Shown: in pieces, positions 6,447-14,050 of the stretch
Numbering within the stretch: the first letter of the stretch is position 1
How the letters are laid out: every line of letters begins with the position of its first letter
From: Candidatus Omnitrophota bacterium
GTDB taxonomy: Bacteria > Omnitrophota > JACPQZ01
Length of the DNA: 20,704 bases
Assembly: GCA_016190205.1 (NCBI GenBank)
Contig: JACPQZ010000072.1
Coordinates: 1 to 20,704, forward strand
Direction of reading: 5' to 3'
Notes under the pieces: model-generated
The model's database searches: none
What the model saw: the letters and a program-made list of their open reading frames with translations, nothing else
What the model was told of the DNA's origin: nothing
Program-made: the position numbers and the translations under genes

Positions 6447-8432
6447 TCACTTGACATACGCCTTAACGATTTTTTGCTCATCCCTGGGCTTATCCTGCGC
6501 ATCCGTCTTTTCATTCTCTATCCCGCGGACCACATCCATGCCCGCCCGGACTTTGCCGAAGATGGTGTGCTTCTTATTGAGCCACGGCGTCGGGGCGGTC
6601 GTGATAAAAAACTGGCTTCGGTTGGTGTGGGGACCGGCGTTCGCCATAGCTAGAATTCCCGCTTCGTTAAAGGCGAGGCCGTCGGCAAACTCATCTTGGA
6701 AGTTCCCGCCCCACAGAGATTCGCCGCCTCTCCCCGTCCCCGTGGGATCCCCTCCTTGGAGCATGAATCCCTTAATGACCCTGTGAAAGATAATACCATC
6801 ATAATACCCCTTTTTGACAAGACCTACAAAGTTTTCGCACGTCTTCGGTGCCTTGTCGGGATAAAGCTCTATCTCAACCGCGCCCTGATTTGTCTCGAGC
6901 ACGACAACCGTCTCATTCTGCGTTTGCTTTGCCACTGCCTCCTCCCTCTTTTCTCCTCCCTCCACCTTCATCTCACGTCCCACGTCCGACGTCCCACGTC
7001 CGACGTCCCGCTTCTCTCCTCCCTCCTTCTTCCTTCCTCCTTCCTTCTCCAGGGCGTAATCCCGGACGCCCGCTCCGGCCACCAATGCCGCGAGGTACTG
7101 CTTTCTCTTTTCATGCTTTTTTTGGTGAACGAGGGCCTGGCGGAGCTGTTCGCGCTTGGCATCGTCATAACGCTCCACGGTGCCCACGCGCTTGCTCAAA
7201 AGCCGGAAGACGCACGGTCCATAGATGTTTTGACCCGCGATAAAGCTGCCCAATTCGGCATCCAGGATGCGGTAGGAATCGTCCTTAGGTATTTTCCATA
7301 GATCAATCATGGCCTCGATGGACATGGTGTTGATCCAGGAGGCCCCTTTTTGGCCGTCTTTATCGCGCGCGGCGGTATAGGCTTCTTTCCAGGGCGATGG
7401 GTCCGCGGCCATTTTTTTCCGGAGCTCCTCCGCCCCCTCCGGGGTGGCGCACATCATGTACTCGACCTCAAACGAGCTCTGCTGGTTCAAATGCTTTTGT
7501 TTGATTTCATCCTCCGTCACGCTCACGTCCGGATCGATCGGGGCAGACGTATATTTCTCGATCTTTAAGACGTCCCGCAGCCTATTCTCAAAGGTCAGGG
7601 CATCTTCGTTGAACATCTCTCTTACCCAGAGGCGGTACCGCTCGGACCCCCTTTCGAGGCCTTGTTCACTCAACAGGTTCTTGAGTTCCGACTCCAGCTC
7701 TGCGGCGTCCACCTCAAGCCCCAGCCGCCCAATCTCACGCATATAGATAAGGTAATTCCACGCCTCCGCGCGCCTGGCCTCCTCCGTGTCGAAGCCCCTG
7801 CCGCGCCTTGAGATTCGGGTCGCGTTCGTAAAGTGATAGTCGAATTCCGCCTGCGTCACCGGCTGGCCAAAAACCTCCCCAACGATTTCCGATCCCTTGC
7901 CCGCTGATGCGGCCTCCACCGCACTTCCCGCGAATAGAGATAGTAGGCAAACTATCGTCGCAAGTCCGCCGCGTAACGACTTGTTGGGGAAACGCCCGGC
8001 TTGGACCCTGCAGGCCGCTTCGGCTGTTTTAGGTGTTCTCCGCAGACGGCGAGGGAAAGAGAACGGCTGCTGTTTGAGGCCCGCTTCGAGCGCGGCTCCT
8101 GCGAAGCTCCTCGCGGATTCCCGGACGATGAAGGAGCGAAGCAGGGGAAAATCAGCCAGGGGGCTGATTTTGGGAGCGCGAGGGCTTAAGCGGGCCGAGT
8201 TCAGCCGTTCCCCGAGCCGGCCAGGAGAACACCGACCCCCTGCATGCTTGGTGGTACGGGGGGAAAACAGACGGCGGCCCAAGGGGCCAAGACGGGCGTT
8301 TTCACTCAACAATTTTAAGCTCCAGGGTGTCGGATTGAATGGGCTCCCTAAAGACATCGAGAGCGATCTCCGGTCCGAATACGTTCTCATAATGCGCGGT
8401 GATTTTATAGACCCCCGTTTCGTCGAAATCAT
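6447..8432 (-). CDS. Periplasmic SurA-like chaperone fused to cyclophilin-type peptidyl-prolyl isomerase
   Basis: The longest frame is 661 residues, but the genuine protein probably begins near residue 150: a signal-like segment (about 151-175) ends in V-E-A-A-S. A SurA/PrsA-like N-domain follows (about 182-315), then a degenerate parvulin-like part (about 320-415), a charged K/E/G/R linker (about 462-503) and a complete cyclophilin domain (about 507-659). The cyclophilin keeps F-H-R-V-I-K-G-F-M-L-Q-G-G-D (549-562), M-A-N-A, S-Q-F-F-I-T (606-611) and W-L-N-K-K-H-x-I-F-G (617-626), so prolyl isomerase activity is expected, probably on exported envelope proteins. Residues 1-150 overlap the preceding gene and read through a 202-bp repeat element. 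I find no ATG, GTG or TTG between that element and the signal segment, so the start is unresolved. The linker contains a repeat insertion (residues about 476-486). Confidence 0.85.
   Translation of the reverse strand: MISTKRGSIKSPRIMRTYSDRRSLSMSLGSPFNPTPWSLKLLSENARLGPLGRRLFSPRTTKHAGGRCSPGRLGERLNSARLSPRAPKISPLADFPLLRSFIVRESARSFAGAALEAGLKQQPFSFPRRLRRTPKTAEAACRVQAGRFPNKSLRGGLATIVCLLSLFAGSAVEAASAGKGSEIVGEVFGQPVTQAEFDYHFTNATRISRRGRGFDTEEARRAEAWNYLIYMREIGRLGLEVDAAELESELKNLLSEQGLERGSERYRLWVREMFNEDALTFENRLRDVLKIEKYTSAPIDPDVSVTEDEIKQKHLNQQSSFEVEYMMCATPEGAEELRKKMAADPSPWKEAYTAARDKDGQKGASWINTMSIEAMIDLWKIPKDDSYRILDAELGSFIAGQNIYGPCVFRLLSKRVGTVERYDDAKREQLRQALVHQKKHEKRKQYLAALVAGAGVRDYALEKEGGRKKEGGEKRDVGRGTSDVGREMKVEGGEKREEAVAKQTQNETVVVLETNQGAVEIELYPDKAPKTCENFVGLVKKGYYDGIIFHRVIKGFMLQGGDPTGTGRGGESLWGGNFQDEFADGLAFNEAGILAMANAGPHTNRSQFFITTAPTPWLNKKHTIFGKVRAGMDVVRGIENEKTDAQDKPRDEQKIVKAYVK
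6978..7005. repeat. 14-bp tandem repeat inside the PPIase gene
   Basis: Two perfect copies of tcccacgtccgacg, flanked by partial units, identical to the array at 5311-5338. In the coding frame it reads D-V-G-R-G-T-S-D-V-G-R within the linker, flanked on both sides by near-identical purine-rich codons for E-G-G-E-K-R. Confidence 0.85.
8032..8233. repeat. 202-bp structured element with terminal inverted repeats
   Basis: The ends are a perfect 10-base inverted repeat: ggtgttctcc (8032-8041) and ggagaacacc (8224-8233). Inside are further self-complementary parts, for example aaaatcagcc/ggctgatttt (about 8147-8171) and cctgc-gctcct/aggagc-gcagg arms. It separates the end of the Ig-like gene (8302) from the signal peptide of the PPIase. 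It could be a MITE-like element or a structured RNA; I cannot name a family. Confidence 0.6.
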
Positions 8433-8835
8433 AATAGCTTTCGAGGTTCACACCCCGTTCAGTCGGCACGCTCTTTCCGGACTCAAGCCTGTAGAAATAA
8501 TCTGACTTCGGGTACCCGGCAGGATAGGTGTACTTGCACTCAAGGGCTTTTCCTGAGGGCGAGATCACCGTAAGATAGGCATCTCGTTCTTTGGGCGCCA
8601 TGGAAGAAGATCCCACATACCCGCGGCTGTTCACCCAGATCGCCTGGGCGCCCTTATTTTCAAGTTTTAGGGTTAGATTCGGCCGCTCGCCCTTCTTGCA
8701 TTCCGCTTTGTCGAGCGAGGCGATGAAATAGATGTCTGCGGCCGAGGCGCGGCCCGCAAACAATAACAAAAGCCCTGCGGTTAAAACCCAGTGGACGCGG
8801 CGCGCGCTCAACCTACTTGATGATCTCCTTTCCAT
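8302..8835 (-). CDS. Secreted Ig/BsuPI-like domain protein
   Basis: 177 residues with a signal peptide ending near G-R-A-S-A-A-D. The mature part reads as one Ig-like sandwich with the pattern L-D-K-A-E-C-K-K-G-E-x-x-x-L-x-L-x-L-E-N-K-G, found in BsuPI-like and related extracellular beta domains. It ends with A-H-Y-E-N-V-F-G-P and L-E-L-K-I-V-E. A comparable pattern (L-E-R-S-D-Y-E-L-G-E-S-I-P-L) occurs in the protein at 16514-17074. It overlaps the end of the coiled-coil TPR gene by 23 bases. Function is unknown; a structural or binding role in the envelope is likely. ATG 8835 is the most plausible start, although its ribosome site is weak. Confidence 0.85.
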   Translation of the reverse strand: MERRSSSRLSARRVHWVLTAGLLLLFAGRASAADIYFIASLDKAECKKGERPNLTLKLENKGAQAIWVNSRGYVGSSSMAPKERDAYLTVISPSGKALECKYTYPAGYPKSDYFYRLESGKSVPTERGVNLESYYDFDETGVYKITAHYENVFGPEIALDVFREPIQSDTLELKIVE

Positions 8836-9934
8836 AGTAGGACTGCCAGGTCAATAGGTACCGGCGCACCCACTCGGCGTCTTTGTCGTCGGGCGCAAGG
8901 TGCAAAAATTTCTCAAAGTGCTTGATGGCCTTCGCCCGGTCGGTGACATGCTCTGCGTAGATTTGACCCAGGTTGTAGTGCGAGCTCGCATCGTCCGGCC
9001 TCAAGTCAAGGACCTTTTCAAATTCCCTGGCTGCGAGGTCCATGCGCTGCTGCTGGGAATAGTACACCCCCAGATTGTAATGCATATCGGCCGTTTCACG
9101 GATGAGCCTCTCATTCTGGTGGGCGACGCTCGAGAAGCGCGACGGCAATTTAGCCAGCTCCTTCGCAAGACCTTCCTTTTCCTTGACGGTGTCGGCATAG
9201 AGTTTCTTGGACTTGTCAAGCTCACCCTGAACGCCCTCCAGCGCCTTTCTTAAATCTCCCTCATCCCTCCGCACTTGCTTGATTTCTTTTCTTGCCTCGA
9301 CCAGCTCCCTCATATCCCTCGACTCCAGGTCCTGAATCCTCTGCTCGAGCGATTTCTTTTCAGATTGCAGTTCCTTATGCCTCCGTTCCCCCTGGGCGAT
9401 CTCATCCTTCAACTTTTTGATCCGGTTGCTTTCGCTCTGCTCCGCCACGGCCTGCTCCAGCTTAAGCTCGAGCTCCCGGACCCGCGCTTGCGCCTTGGAG
9501 AGTTCGGAGGACGCGCCTCCCGCCCGGGCCCCAGCCTCATTGAGCAGGCCTTCCAGCTCTTTTATCCGCGACTCCAGAACCGTTTTCTCCTCCACCGCCT
9601 TCTTGGCCGAATCGGTGAGGTCCACAAGTTCATTTCGCTCCTTGAGGATTCGCCGTGTCTGCTCCAGCAGATTATCCCGGTCCTGCGTCAGATGCTTGTG
9701 CTTTTCTTCAAGCTCCGCGTACTTAGTCTTAAGTTCCTTGAGCTCAACCTCCGGATTGCCGGCCGCGGGAGGCTGACCCGCCACGCCCGGCTGTTGAGGA
9801 GAAGTTTGTGCCTGCGACCCAACAGCCTTTTCTGCCGCATTGGTACTCTTAAGGAACCCTAAAAACAAGACGCCCGCTCCCAGCCACAATAACACCATCC
9901 TCGTACTCGCCCACCTCATCGGTTTTTGCCCCAT
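8813..9934 (-). CDS. Membrane-anchored coiled-coil and TPR protein, secretin operon
   Basis: 373 residues. A hydrophobic N-terminal segment (about 13-30) anchors or exports it. Then come a P/Q/G-rich spacer (about 40-60) and a long coiled coil (about 61-265) rich in K-E-L-E/L-x-x-K heptads. At least two TPR units follow near 284-350 (M-H-Y-N-L-G-V-Y-Y, S-S-H-Y-N-L-G-Q-I-Y-A-E). It starts at the base after the secretin stop codon. In MSHA-type loci a TPR protein (MshN) also lies beside the secretin and ATPase, so a role in assembling the secretion machinery is a context-based inference. Confidence 0.88.
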   Translation of the reverse strand: MGQKPMRWASTRMVLLWLGAGVLFLGFLKSTNAAEKAVGSQAQTSPQQPGVAGQPPAAGNPEVELKELKTKYAELEEKHKHLTQDRDNLLEQTRRILKERNELVDLTDSAKKAVEEKTVLESRIKELEGLLNEAGARAGGASSELSKAQARVRELELKLEQAVAEQSESNRIKKLKDEIAQGERRHKELQSEKKSLEQRIQDLESRDMRELVEARKEIKQVRRDEGDLRKALEGVQGELDKSKKLYADTVKEKEGLAKELAKLPSRFSSVAHQNERLIRETADMHYNLGVYYSQQQRMDLAAREFEKVLDLRPDDASSHYNLGQIYAEHVTDRAKAIKHFEKFLHLAPDDKDAEWVRRYLLTWQSYYGKEIIK

Positions 9935-11962
9935 CTAGTTTTGTGCCCTCACGAGCGGCTCATAGTCACGATAGGTTTTCATGAAACCGGCTACAGGCGA
10001 CTCTCCCTGTTCGACGGACTCGCCGAGCCCCCCCAGCTCAAATCGCCCTGCTTCGTCGGTACCCTTGCCCTGCAAAAGGCCTGTCGGCCGGTCGTAATCC
10101 ACCGGGGGCTTTGGCTCGACCCCGTCAGGAATCCCCAGACCGCTTCCGGAAACCAGCTTGTCCCCCTCCACAATGTGCGGCGTCATGAGCACCAAAAGCT
10201 CTTTCCACTCGTTGTCCTGGCTATAGTCCCGGAAGAGCTTCCCAAGAAGGGGGATGTCGGATAAAAACGGCGCGCTGTCTTCGGAGGTCTTTTTCTCATC
10301 CTTCCTTAAACCGCCGATAATAATAGTGGTGCCGTCCTTGACCATCACGGTAGTCTGCGCCGTGGAGGTGTCCACGATGGGGATCTGGTTGCCGCTGGGC
10401 GTCTTCAGAGTGCGGACGACGCTCGAGATCTCCGGCTTCACCTTCATGGTCACATATCTGTCTTGATTGATGGTGGGGGTGACCGAGAGTTTAATGCCCA
10501 CGTCCACGAAGCTCACGTTCTCTGCAACCGTCGAGGTGGAAGTGCCCTGGGTGGTGGTCGTAGTGACAAAGGCCTCGCGCGTACCCACGTGGATGGTGGC
10601 CTCCTGGTTATTCACAACAGCCAGCCGGGGATTAGACAGGAGCTTGGTTTCTCCCAATGTTTGCATGAACTTGATCATGACCTCCCAATCCTCATCGGTC
10701 GTCGTAGAGCCGATGAAGAGTTTCTCCGAAGGAAATACCTTAGACCCCGCCGTAGGGACTGTGGTGGTCGCCTCCGTGTCGTAATCTACGAATTCGGATA
10801 TCTGGCTCAATCCCGTGCGGCTTAAGGGCCTGAAGGGATAGCTGCCGATAAACTCAAGCCCGGACTTGCCCAGCCGGTCAAAAAGACCCTCCCACTCAAT
10901 CCCTTTGGTCGCATCATCGGCCAAGGAAAGCTGAATGACGCTTGTGTCAATCAGGACCTCGCGGGTCTTCTCATCCAGGCGGATAATGAGTTTCTCGACC
11001 TCCTGCATACGATCCGGGAGGGTTCTTACAACGATCTGATTCGTCCGCTCGTCTTTTTGCACATTCCCCAGATTCTTGGCATCGATGTGCTCCTCCAATA
11101 GCGGGAGGACTTCTTCCACCTTGGCGTATTTCAGGCTGAAGACCTTCGTCTCGTTGTGTGTTTCCAGGGCCTCGATCGCGCGCTCCACCTCAATAATCTT
11201 GGCCGGCGTATCCAAGAGAATCGCCGTTCCCGACTCTTGGTCCACCAGCGCTCTCCCCACGCTGCTTTTCAATGAGTCGATGACCGTAAACACCTGCGCG
11301 GGGGAGGCATACTGGATCCGGAAGATTTTGAGCTGGCGGATGTCGTTGTATTTCTTCCCATACCGGGTCTCGTACTCCCCCTCCGTCATGACGTGGTAAA
11401 TACTCCCCTGCTGCTCGTAGGCCAGATCGTTGCTTCGCAGGATAATATCGAACACATCGCGGATGGGCACGTCTTCCACCAGAAGGGCCAGTCTTCCGGA
11501 GACGTTCTTGCTGATCGTGATATTCAATCCGCCCTTGAAGGCTAAAAATTTTAAAGCATCCGTGATATCGATATTTCGCAGATCCAGCGAGACGCGCTCG
11601 TTCATTCCCTTCACCCCTTGAGCCTTTCCGATGCCGGAGGCCAGCCCGCCCTCCTGGGGCTCAGCTGTCTCTGCGATGAGCCGCTCCCACAATTCTTCAT
11701 CAGTTTCCTCCTTTTCATCGGTCACTTCCGGCGTGACGTCTTCACCTTCCGCCGAAGGCCCGGCATCCGCTCCTCCCGCCACCTGGTCAAAGGTGAGCGA
11801 GGTCTCCGGGGTATCGCTCGTACCCGTCAGATCTTCATCCGTGTACGTTTGAGCGGTCGTTTCCTCCCTTTTTTCCTCCTCCTGTGCCTCCTGCGCTACA
11901 CAGTGATAAACCGGGGCCGCAAGAAATACCAGCACCAGAACGATGAGACGCACGCGACTCAC
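9935..11962 (-). CDS. Secretin, PilQ/MshL/GspD-like outer-membrane channel
   Basis: 675 residues, starting at GTG 11962 in a 4-base GTGA overlap with the gene before it. It has a signal peptide (1-24), then an acidic E/D/T-rich stretch to about 110. The N0/STN-like domain is at about 122-192 (V-S-L-D-L-R-N-I-D-I-T-D-A-L-K-F-L, V-P-I-R-D-V-F-D-I-I-L). Two N1-type domains follow (about 211-268 and 272-335). The secretin core covers about 336-600, with the signature F-L-S-D-I-P-L-L-G-K-L-F (566-577) and L-V-L-M-T-P-H-I-V (590-598). Secretins form a multimeric gated pore for type IV pili or type II secretion. The linear order ATPase, GspC/PilP-like protein, secretin and TPR protein resembles the MSHA cluster. 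A tail of about 70 residues follows the core. Confidence 0.95.
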   Translation of the reverse strand: MSRVRLIVLVLVFLAAPVYHCVAQEAQEEEKREETTAQTYTDEDLTGTSDTPETSLTFDQVAGGADAGPSAEGEDVTPEVTDEKEETDEELWERLIAETAEPQEGGLASGIGKAQGVKGMNERVSLDLRNIDITDALKFLAFKGGLNITISKNVSGRLALLVEDVPIRDVFDIILRSNDLAYEQQGSIYHVMTEGEYETRYGKKYNDIRQLKIFRIQYASPAQVFTVIDSLKSSVGRALVDQESGTAILLDTPAKIIEVERAIEALETHNETKVFSLKYAKVEEVLPLLEEHIDAKNLGNVQKDERTNQIVVRTLPDRMQEVEKLIIRLDEKTREVLIDTSVIQLSLADDATKGIEWEGLFDRLGKSGLEFIGSYPFRPLSRTGLSQISEFVDYDTEATTTVPTAGSKVFPSEKLFIGSTTTDEDWEVMIKFMQTLGETKLLSNPRLAVVNNQEATIHVGTREAFVTTTTTQGTSTSTVAENVSFVDVGIKLSVTPTINQDRYVTMKVKPEISSVVRTLKTPSGNQIPIVDTSTAQTTVMVKDGTTIIIGGLRKDEKKTSEDSAPFLSDIPLLGKLFRDYSQDNEWKELLVLMTPHIVEGDKLVSGSGLGIPDGVEPKPPVDYDRPTGLLQGKGTDEAGRFELGGLGESVEQGESPVAGFMKTYRDYEPLVRAQN

Positions 11963-12642
11963 TTGAGCTCCATCTCTGCACCCTGATAGCTTAGGATGAC
12001 GTGATCCCGAAAGACGGCCTCGATCTTGAGGCCATTTTCCAAGCTGTCCCCGCGCTTTAAGAAATATGTTTTTTGAGCGCTGGTATCTTCTATCATAACG
12101 TCCGGGTCGCTGGACCAGGAAATCCCCACAATATCCAGATTCTTCGCGAGCTTTTCGATTTCCGGAATCTGTTTCTGCTCCTCGACAATCTGCTCAACCT
12201 TTTCCTCGACCGCCTGGATATTGAACACATCCCTTCCCCGGATCCGGTCCTGGTAAAATCCCTCGTTCTGCAAAGGCGTGTCCACCGGCCGGGTCACCGG
12301 CCTTTCGACCGCGGGAGTGAGGACAAGATCTAAAGGTTCCTCATTCATCTTTTGCATGTTTCGATAGATCGTCATGCTCAAGTAAACACCCAACCCCGCA
12401 ACACATAACATCAAACAACGGTTCAGGACCTTTAAATTAAGCGCTAACTTTCCGGCGCCCAGCGTGCGGGTCTTCCCCTTCAAAAAGGAGAACCGCCCCA
12501 CCAGCCCCCCCCAGGATAAAAGGTTTAAGCCCTGGCGTTTGATCGCCGCTTTTCTCTGGGCAATCCCCTTAGGGTCTTCAATCAGCTTTAACAGCTGCTT
12601 TTCAGGCGAGAGGTTGGAGCTTTCCTGTACCATAGCGAGCAT
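11959..12642 (-). CDS. GspC/PilP-like inner-membrane secretin partner
   Basis: 227 residues. A cytoplasmic N-terminus of about 90 residues precedes a single membrane helix (about 94-111). The periplasmic part ends in a GspC homology-region/PilP-like domain (about 163-227): L-D-I-V-G-I-S-W, P-D-V-M-I-E-D, F-L-K-R-G-D and a final V-I-L-S-Y-Q-G-A-E-M-E-L. In type II secretion and type IV pili these domains connect the inner-membrane platform to the N0 domain of the secretin. It overlaps the secretin start by 4 bases and lies 3 bases after the ATPase gene, so the operon link is firm. The exact family (GspC, GspB, PilP or MshK) cannot be decided by eye. Confidence 0.85.
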   Translation of the reverse strand: MLAMVQESSNLSPEKQLLKLIEDPKGIAQRKAAIKRQGLNLLSWGGLVGRFSFLKGKTRTLGAGKLALNLKVLNRCLMLCVAGLGVYLSMTIYRNMQKMNEEPLDLVLTPAVERPVTRPVDTPLQNEGFYQDRIRGRDVFNIQAVEEKVEQIVEEQKQIPEIEKLAKNLDIVGISWSSDPDVMIEDTSAQKTYFLKRGDSLENGLKIEAVFRDHVILSYQGAEMELK

Positions 12643-12645
12643 AGG

Positions 12646-13569
12646 CTACTTCTGATACACGGGCGCCCCCGCCAAGACCCACCCTGCACGCACCTCCTCT
12701 TCCACCAGGTCCCGAATCAAAACTCGATCCACCACCGAACGATTTCTCATGACCAGCGCCTTAAGGGCGCGGTGACACAGCATGGTGATCTTCCTGGGAT
12801 AGCCGCGGGTAAAATGGAATATCTCGTCGACTGCCCCGTCCAGAAAAAGCTGCATGGAAGACTGGTACCCCGCCTGGCGCAGGCGAAAATCAATGAGCTC
12901 GCCCGTCTCCTCCCGGCACAGGGGGTTTAAGGTGTACTTAAAACTTATGCGGTCGAAAAAGTTCGCAAGTCCCAAGATCATCGAATGGAGCTCGAGCTGG
13001 CCCAGGAGAACGAGCTGGAGCAGTTTGTACTCATTGGTCTCGTAATTCAAGAGGACGCGCAGGCATTCCAGGGTATTGCGATTGAGCTTCTGCGCCTCGT
13101 CAATAATAAGTACGATGGTCCTTCCCTCGGAGACCCCCTTTTGAAACAAAAACTTTTCCAGGGAATCCCTCATCTCGAGCGGCCCCGGACTCGTGGGTTC
13201 GACTTCGCTCACCACTCGCCCTGAGCGACCGTAGGGAGTCGAAGGGCTCGTGGAGGAATGGTTTCCTGTCAGCTCGAAGTTATGCACCAGGGCCGCAAGA
13301 AAATCTTCCTCACGGGCGAAGGAGGGATCCAGGATGATATGGAAAATAAAATCCTCGCGGCACTTAAGTTCCGGGATCAATTTCCTGGAAAGAGTGGTCT
13401 TACCCATGCCTACATCCCCCAGAATGACACTTAACCCCCTCTTAAGTCGCAGCTCGATTAAAATATTGGTCAGGGCGGCTTCGTGCTCCTTCGACAAATA
13501 GAAAAAGTCAGGATCGGGGCTGGTCGAAAAGGGCTCCTTCTCAAATCCCAGCACCTGGTAATAACTCAT
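12646..13569 (-). CDS. ExeA/MshM-like AAA ATPase
   Basis: 307 residues of the ExeA/GspA-MshM group. The N-terminal M-S-Y-Y-x-x-L-G-F-x-x-x-P-F-S-x-x-P-D-P-x-F-F-Y motif is diagnostic. Walker A is G-D-V-G-M-G-K-T-T (about 52-60), Walker B is V-L-I-I-D-E-A-Q, and the C-terminal helical part has F-T-R-G-Y-P-R-K-I-T-M-L-C. It lacks the membrane helix and peptidoglycan-binding tail of ExeA, so it is MshM-like in length. Such ATPases help place or assemble secretins in the envelope. Between the two Walker motifs a dispersed repeat has added 19 codons (13190-13253). ATG 13569 overlaps the stop of the MerR-type gene by 4 bases. Confidence 0.92.
   Translation of the reverse strand: MSYYQVLGFEKEPFSTSPDPDFFYLSKEHEAALTNILIELRLKRGLSVILGDVGMGKTTLSRKLIPELKCREDFIFHIILDPSFAREEDFLAALVHNFELTGNHSSTSPSTPYGRSGRVVSEVEPTSPGPLEMRDSLEKFLFQKGVSEGRTIVLIIDEAQKLNRNTLECLRVLLNYETNEYKLLQLVLLGQLELHSMILGLANFFDRISFKYTLNPLCREETGELIDFRLRQAGYQSSMQLFLDGAVDEIFHFTRGYPRKITMLCHRALKALVMRNRSVVDRVLIRDLVEEEVRAGWVLAGAPVYQK
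13190..13253. repeat. Dispersed repeat inserted in frame in the ATPase gene, with 7-bp direct repeats
   Basis: The 7-base sequence ctcgtgg occurs at 13190-13196 and 13247-13253, so the apparent insertion is 57 bases, exactly 19 codons. The inserted part contains the inverted pair ttcgact (13198-13204) and agtcgaa (13237-13243), and a central ccctgagcgaccgtaggg. The encoded insert reads T-S-P-S-T-P-Y-G-R-S-G-R-V-V-S-E-V-E-P-T-S-P, with T-S-P duplicated at both ends. Confidence 0.75.
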
Positions 13570-13835
13570 TCGTGCGGCCCGCCGTTGTTGAGCTTGCGTG
13601 AAATCAGCCGCAGGTTATACCCTTCCCTAATCCAGCGCATAATTTTTCCCATCCTGCTTTCCACCTCTTCGATATTATATAACCTTCGGTTGCCTCCCCC
13701 TTTTTGAATATTAAAAAACCCTAAATTTGTATAATGCGTCAGTGTTGAGTACGAAATCTTATATCGCACAACTATATCCTTGGATGGAACCCATTGTTCA
13801 GACAAGGTATCTTGGGAAACGCCTTTTAAGGCCAT
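13566..13835 (-). CDS. Small MerR-type DNA-binding protein
   Basis: 89 residues. The region about 19-80 matches the winged-helix N-terminal domain of MerR regulators: V-R-Y-K-I-S-Y-S-T-L-T-H-Y-T-N-L-G-F-F, then N-R-R-L-Y-N-I-E-E-V and I-M-R-W-I-R-E-G-Y-N-L-R-L-I. The coiled-coil and effector-binding part of full MerR proteins is missing, so it is closer in size to short MerR/excisionase-like regulators. It is the first gene after the promoter at 13967-13995 and overlaps the ATPase start by 4 bases. It probably controls its own operon (inference). Confidence 0.85.
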   Translation of the reverse strand: MALKGVSQDTLSEQWVPSKDIVVRYKISYSTLTHYTNLGFFNIQKGGGNRRLYNIEEVESRMGKIMRWIREGYNLRLISRKLNNGGPHE

Positions 13836-13966
13836 GGCATGCTTACTCGCCCCTCACACACACAAAGGGACAAGGTTCCTCCCACGTACAGCACCCCCAC
13901 CCTCTCCCACAAAACTTAAAAACACCTCCCGGCGCCTAAAGCATTTGCTTTAAACGCTGTAAAAAA

Positions 13967-13995
13967 AGTATATTTTTCAGGGATCGGAATGTCAA
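13967..13995 (-). promoter_or_regulatory. Strong sigma70-type promoter of the secretin operon
   Basis: On the minus strand TTGACA (13995-13990) is a perfect -35 box, followed after 17 bases by TATACT (13972-13967), with a T-rich stretch just after it. It leads a leader of roughly 125 bases before the MerR-type gene start at 13835. No other promoter of this quality is seen until the end of the cluster. Confidence 0.8.
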
Positions 13996-14024
13996 GAGAA
14001 AATCATCTGCATCCTCGTACTTGT

Positions 14025-14044
14025 CAGACACGAGATCGTGTCTG
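14025..14044. repeat. Perfect inverted repeat between regions B and C
   Basis: The arms cagacacga and tcgtgtctg form a perfect 9+9 base inverted repeat around two bases. Outer arms cctcg (14013-14017) and cgagg (14045-14049) can extend it. It lies just after the stop of the cyclase-YbbR gene and upstream of the region C promoter. No T-run follows on the minus strand, so a REP-type element or operator is more likely than a classical terminator. Confidence 0.6.
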
Positions 14045-14050
14045 CGAGGG

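Noticed and set aside
7897-8505. 202-codon plus-strand reading frame across the inverted-repeat element
   Set aside because: It is a GC-rich shadow of the element and of the Ig-like gene; no recognisable domain or good ribosome site.
14025-14044. Intrinsic terminator for the cyclase gene
   Set aside because: The inverted repeat is strong but no T-run follows on the minus strand; annotated as an inverted repeat.
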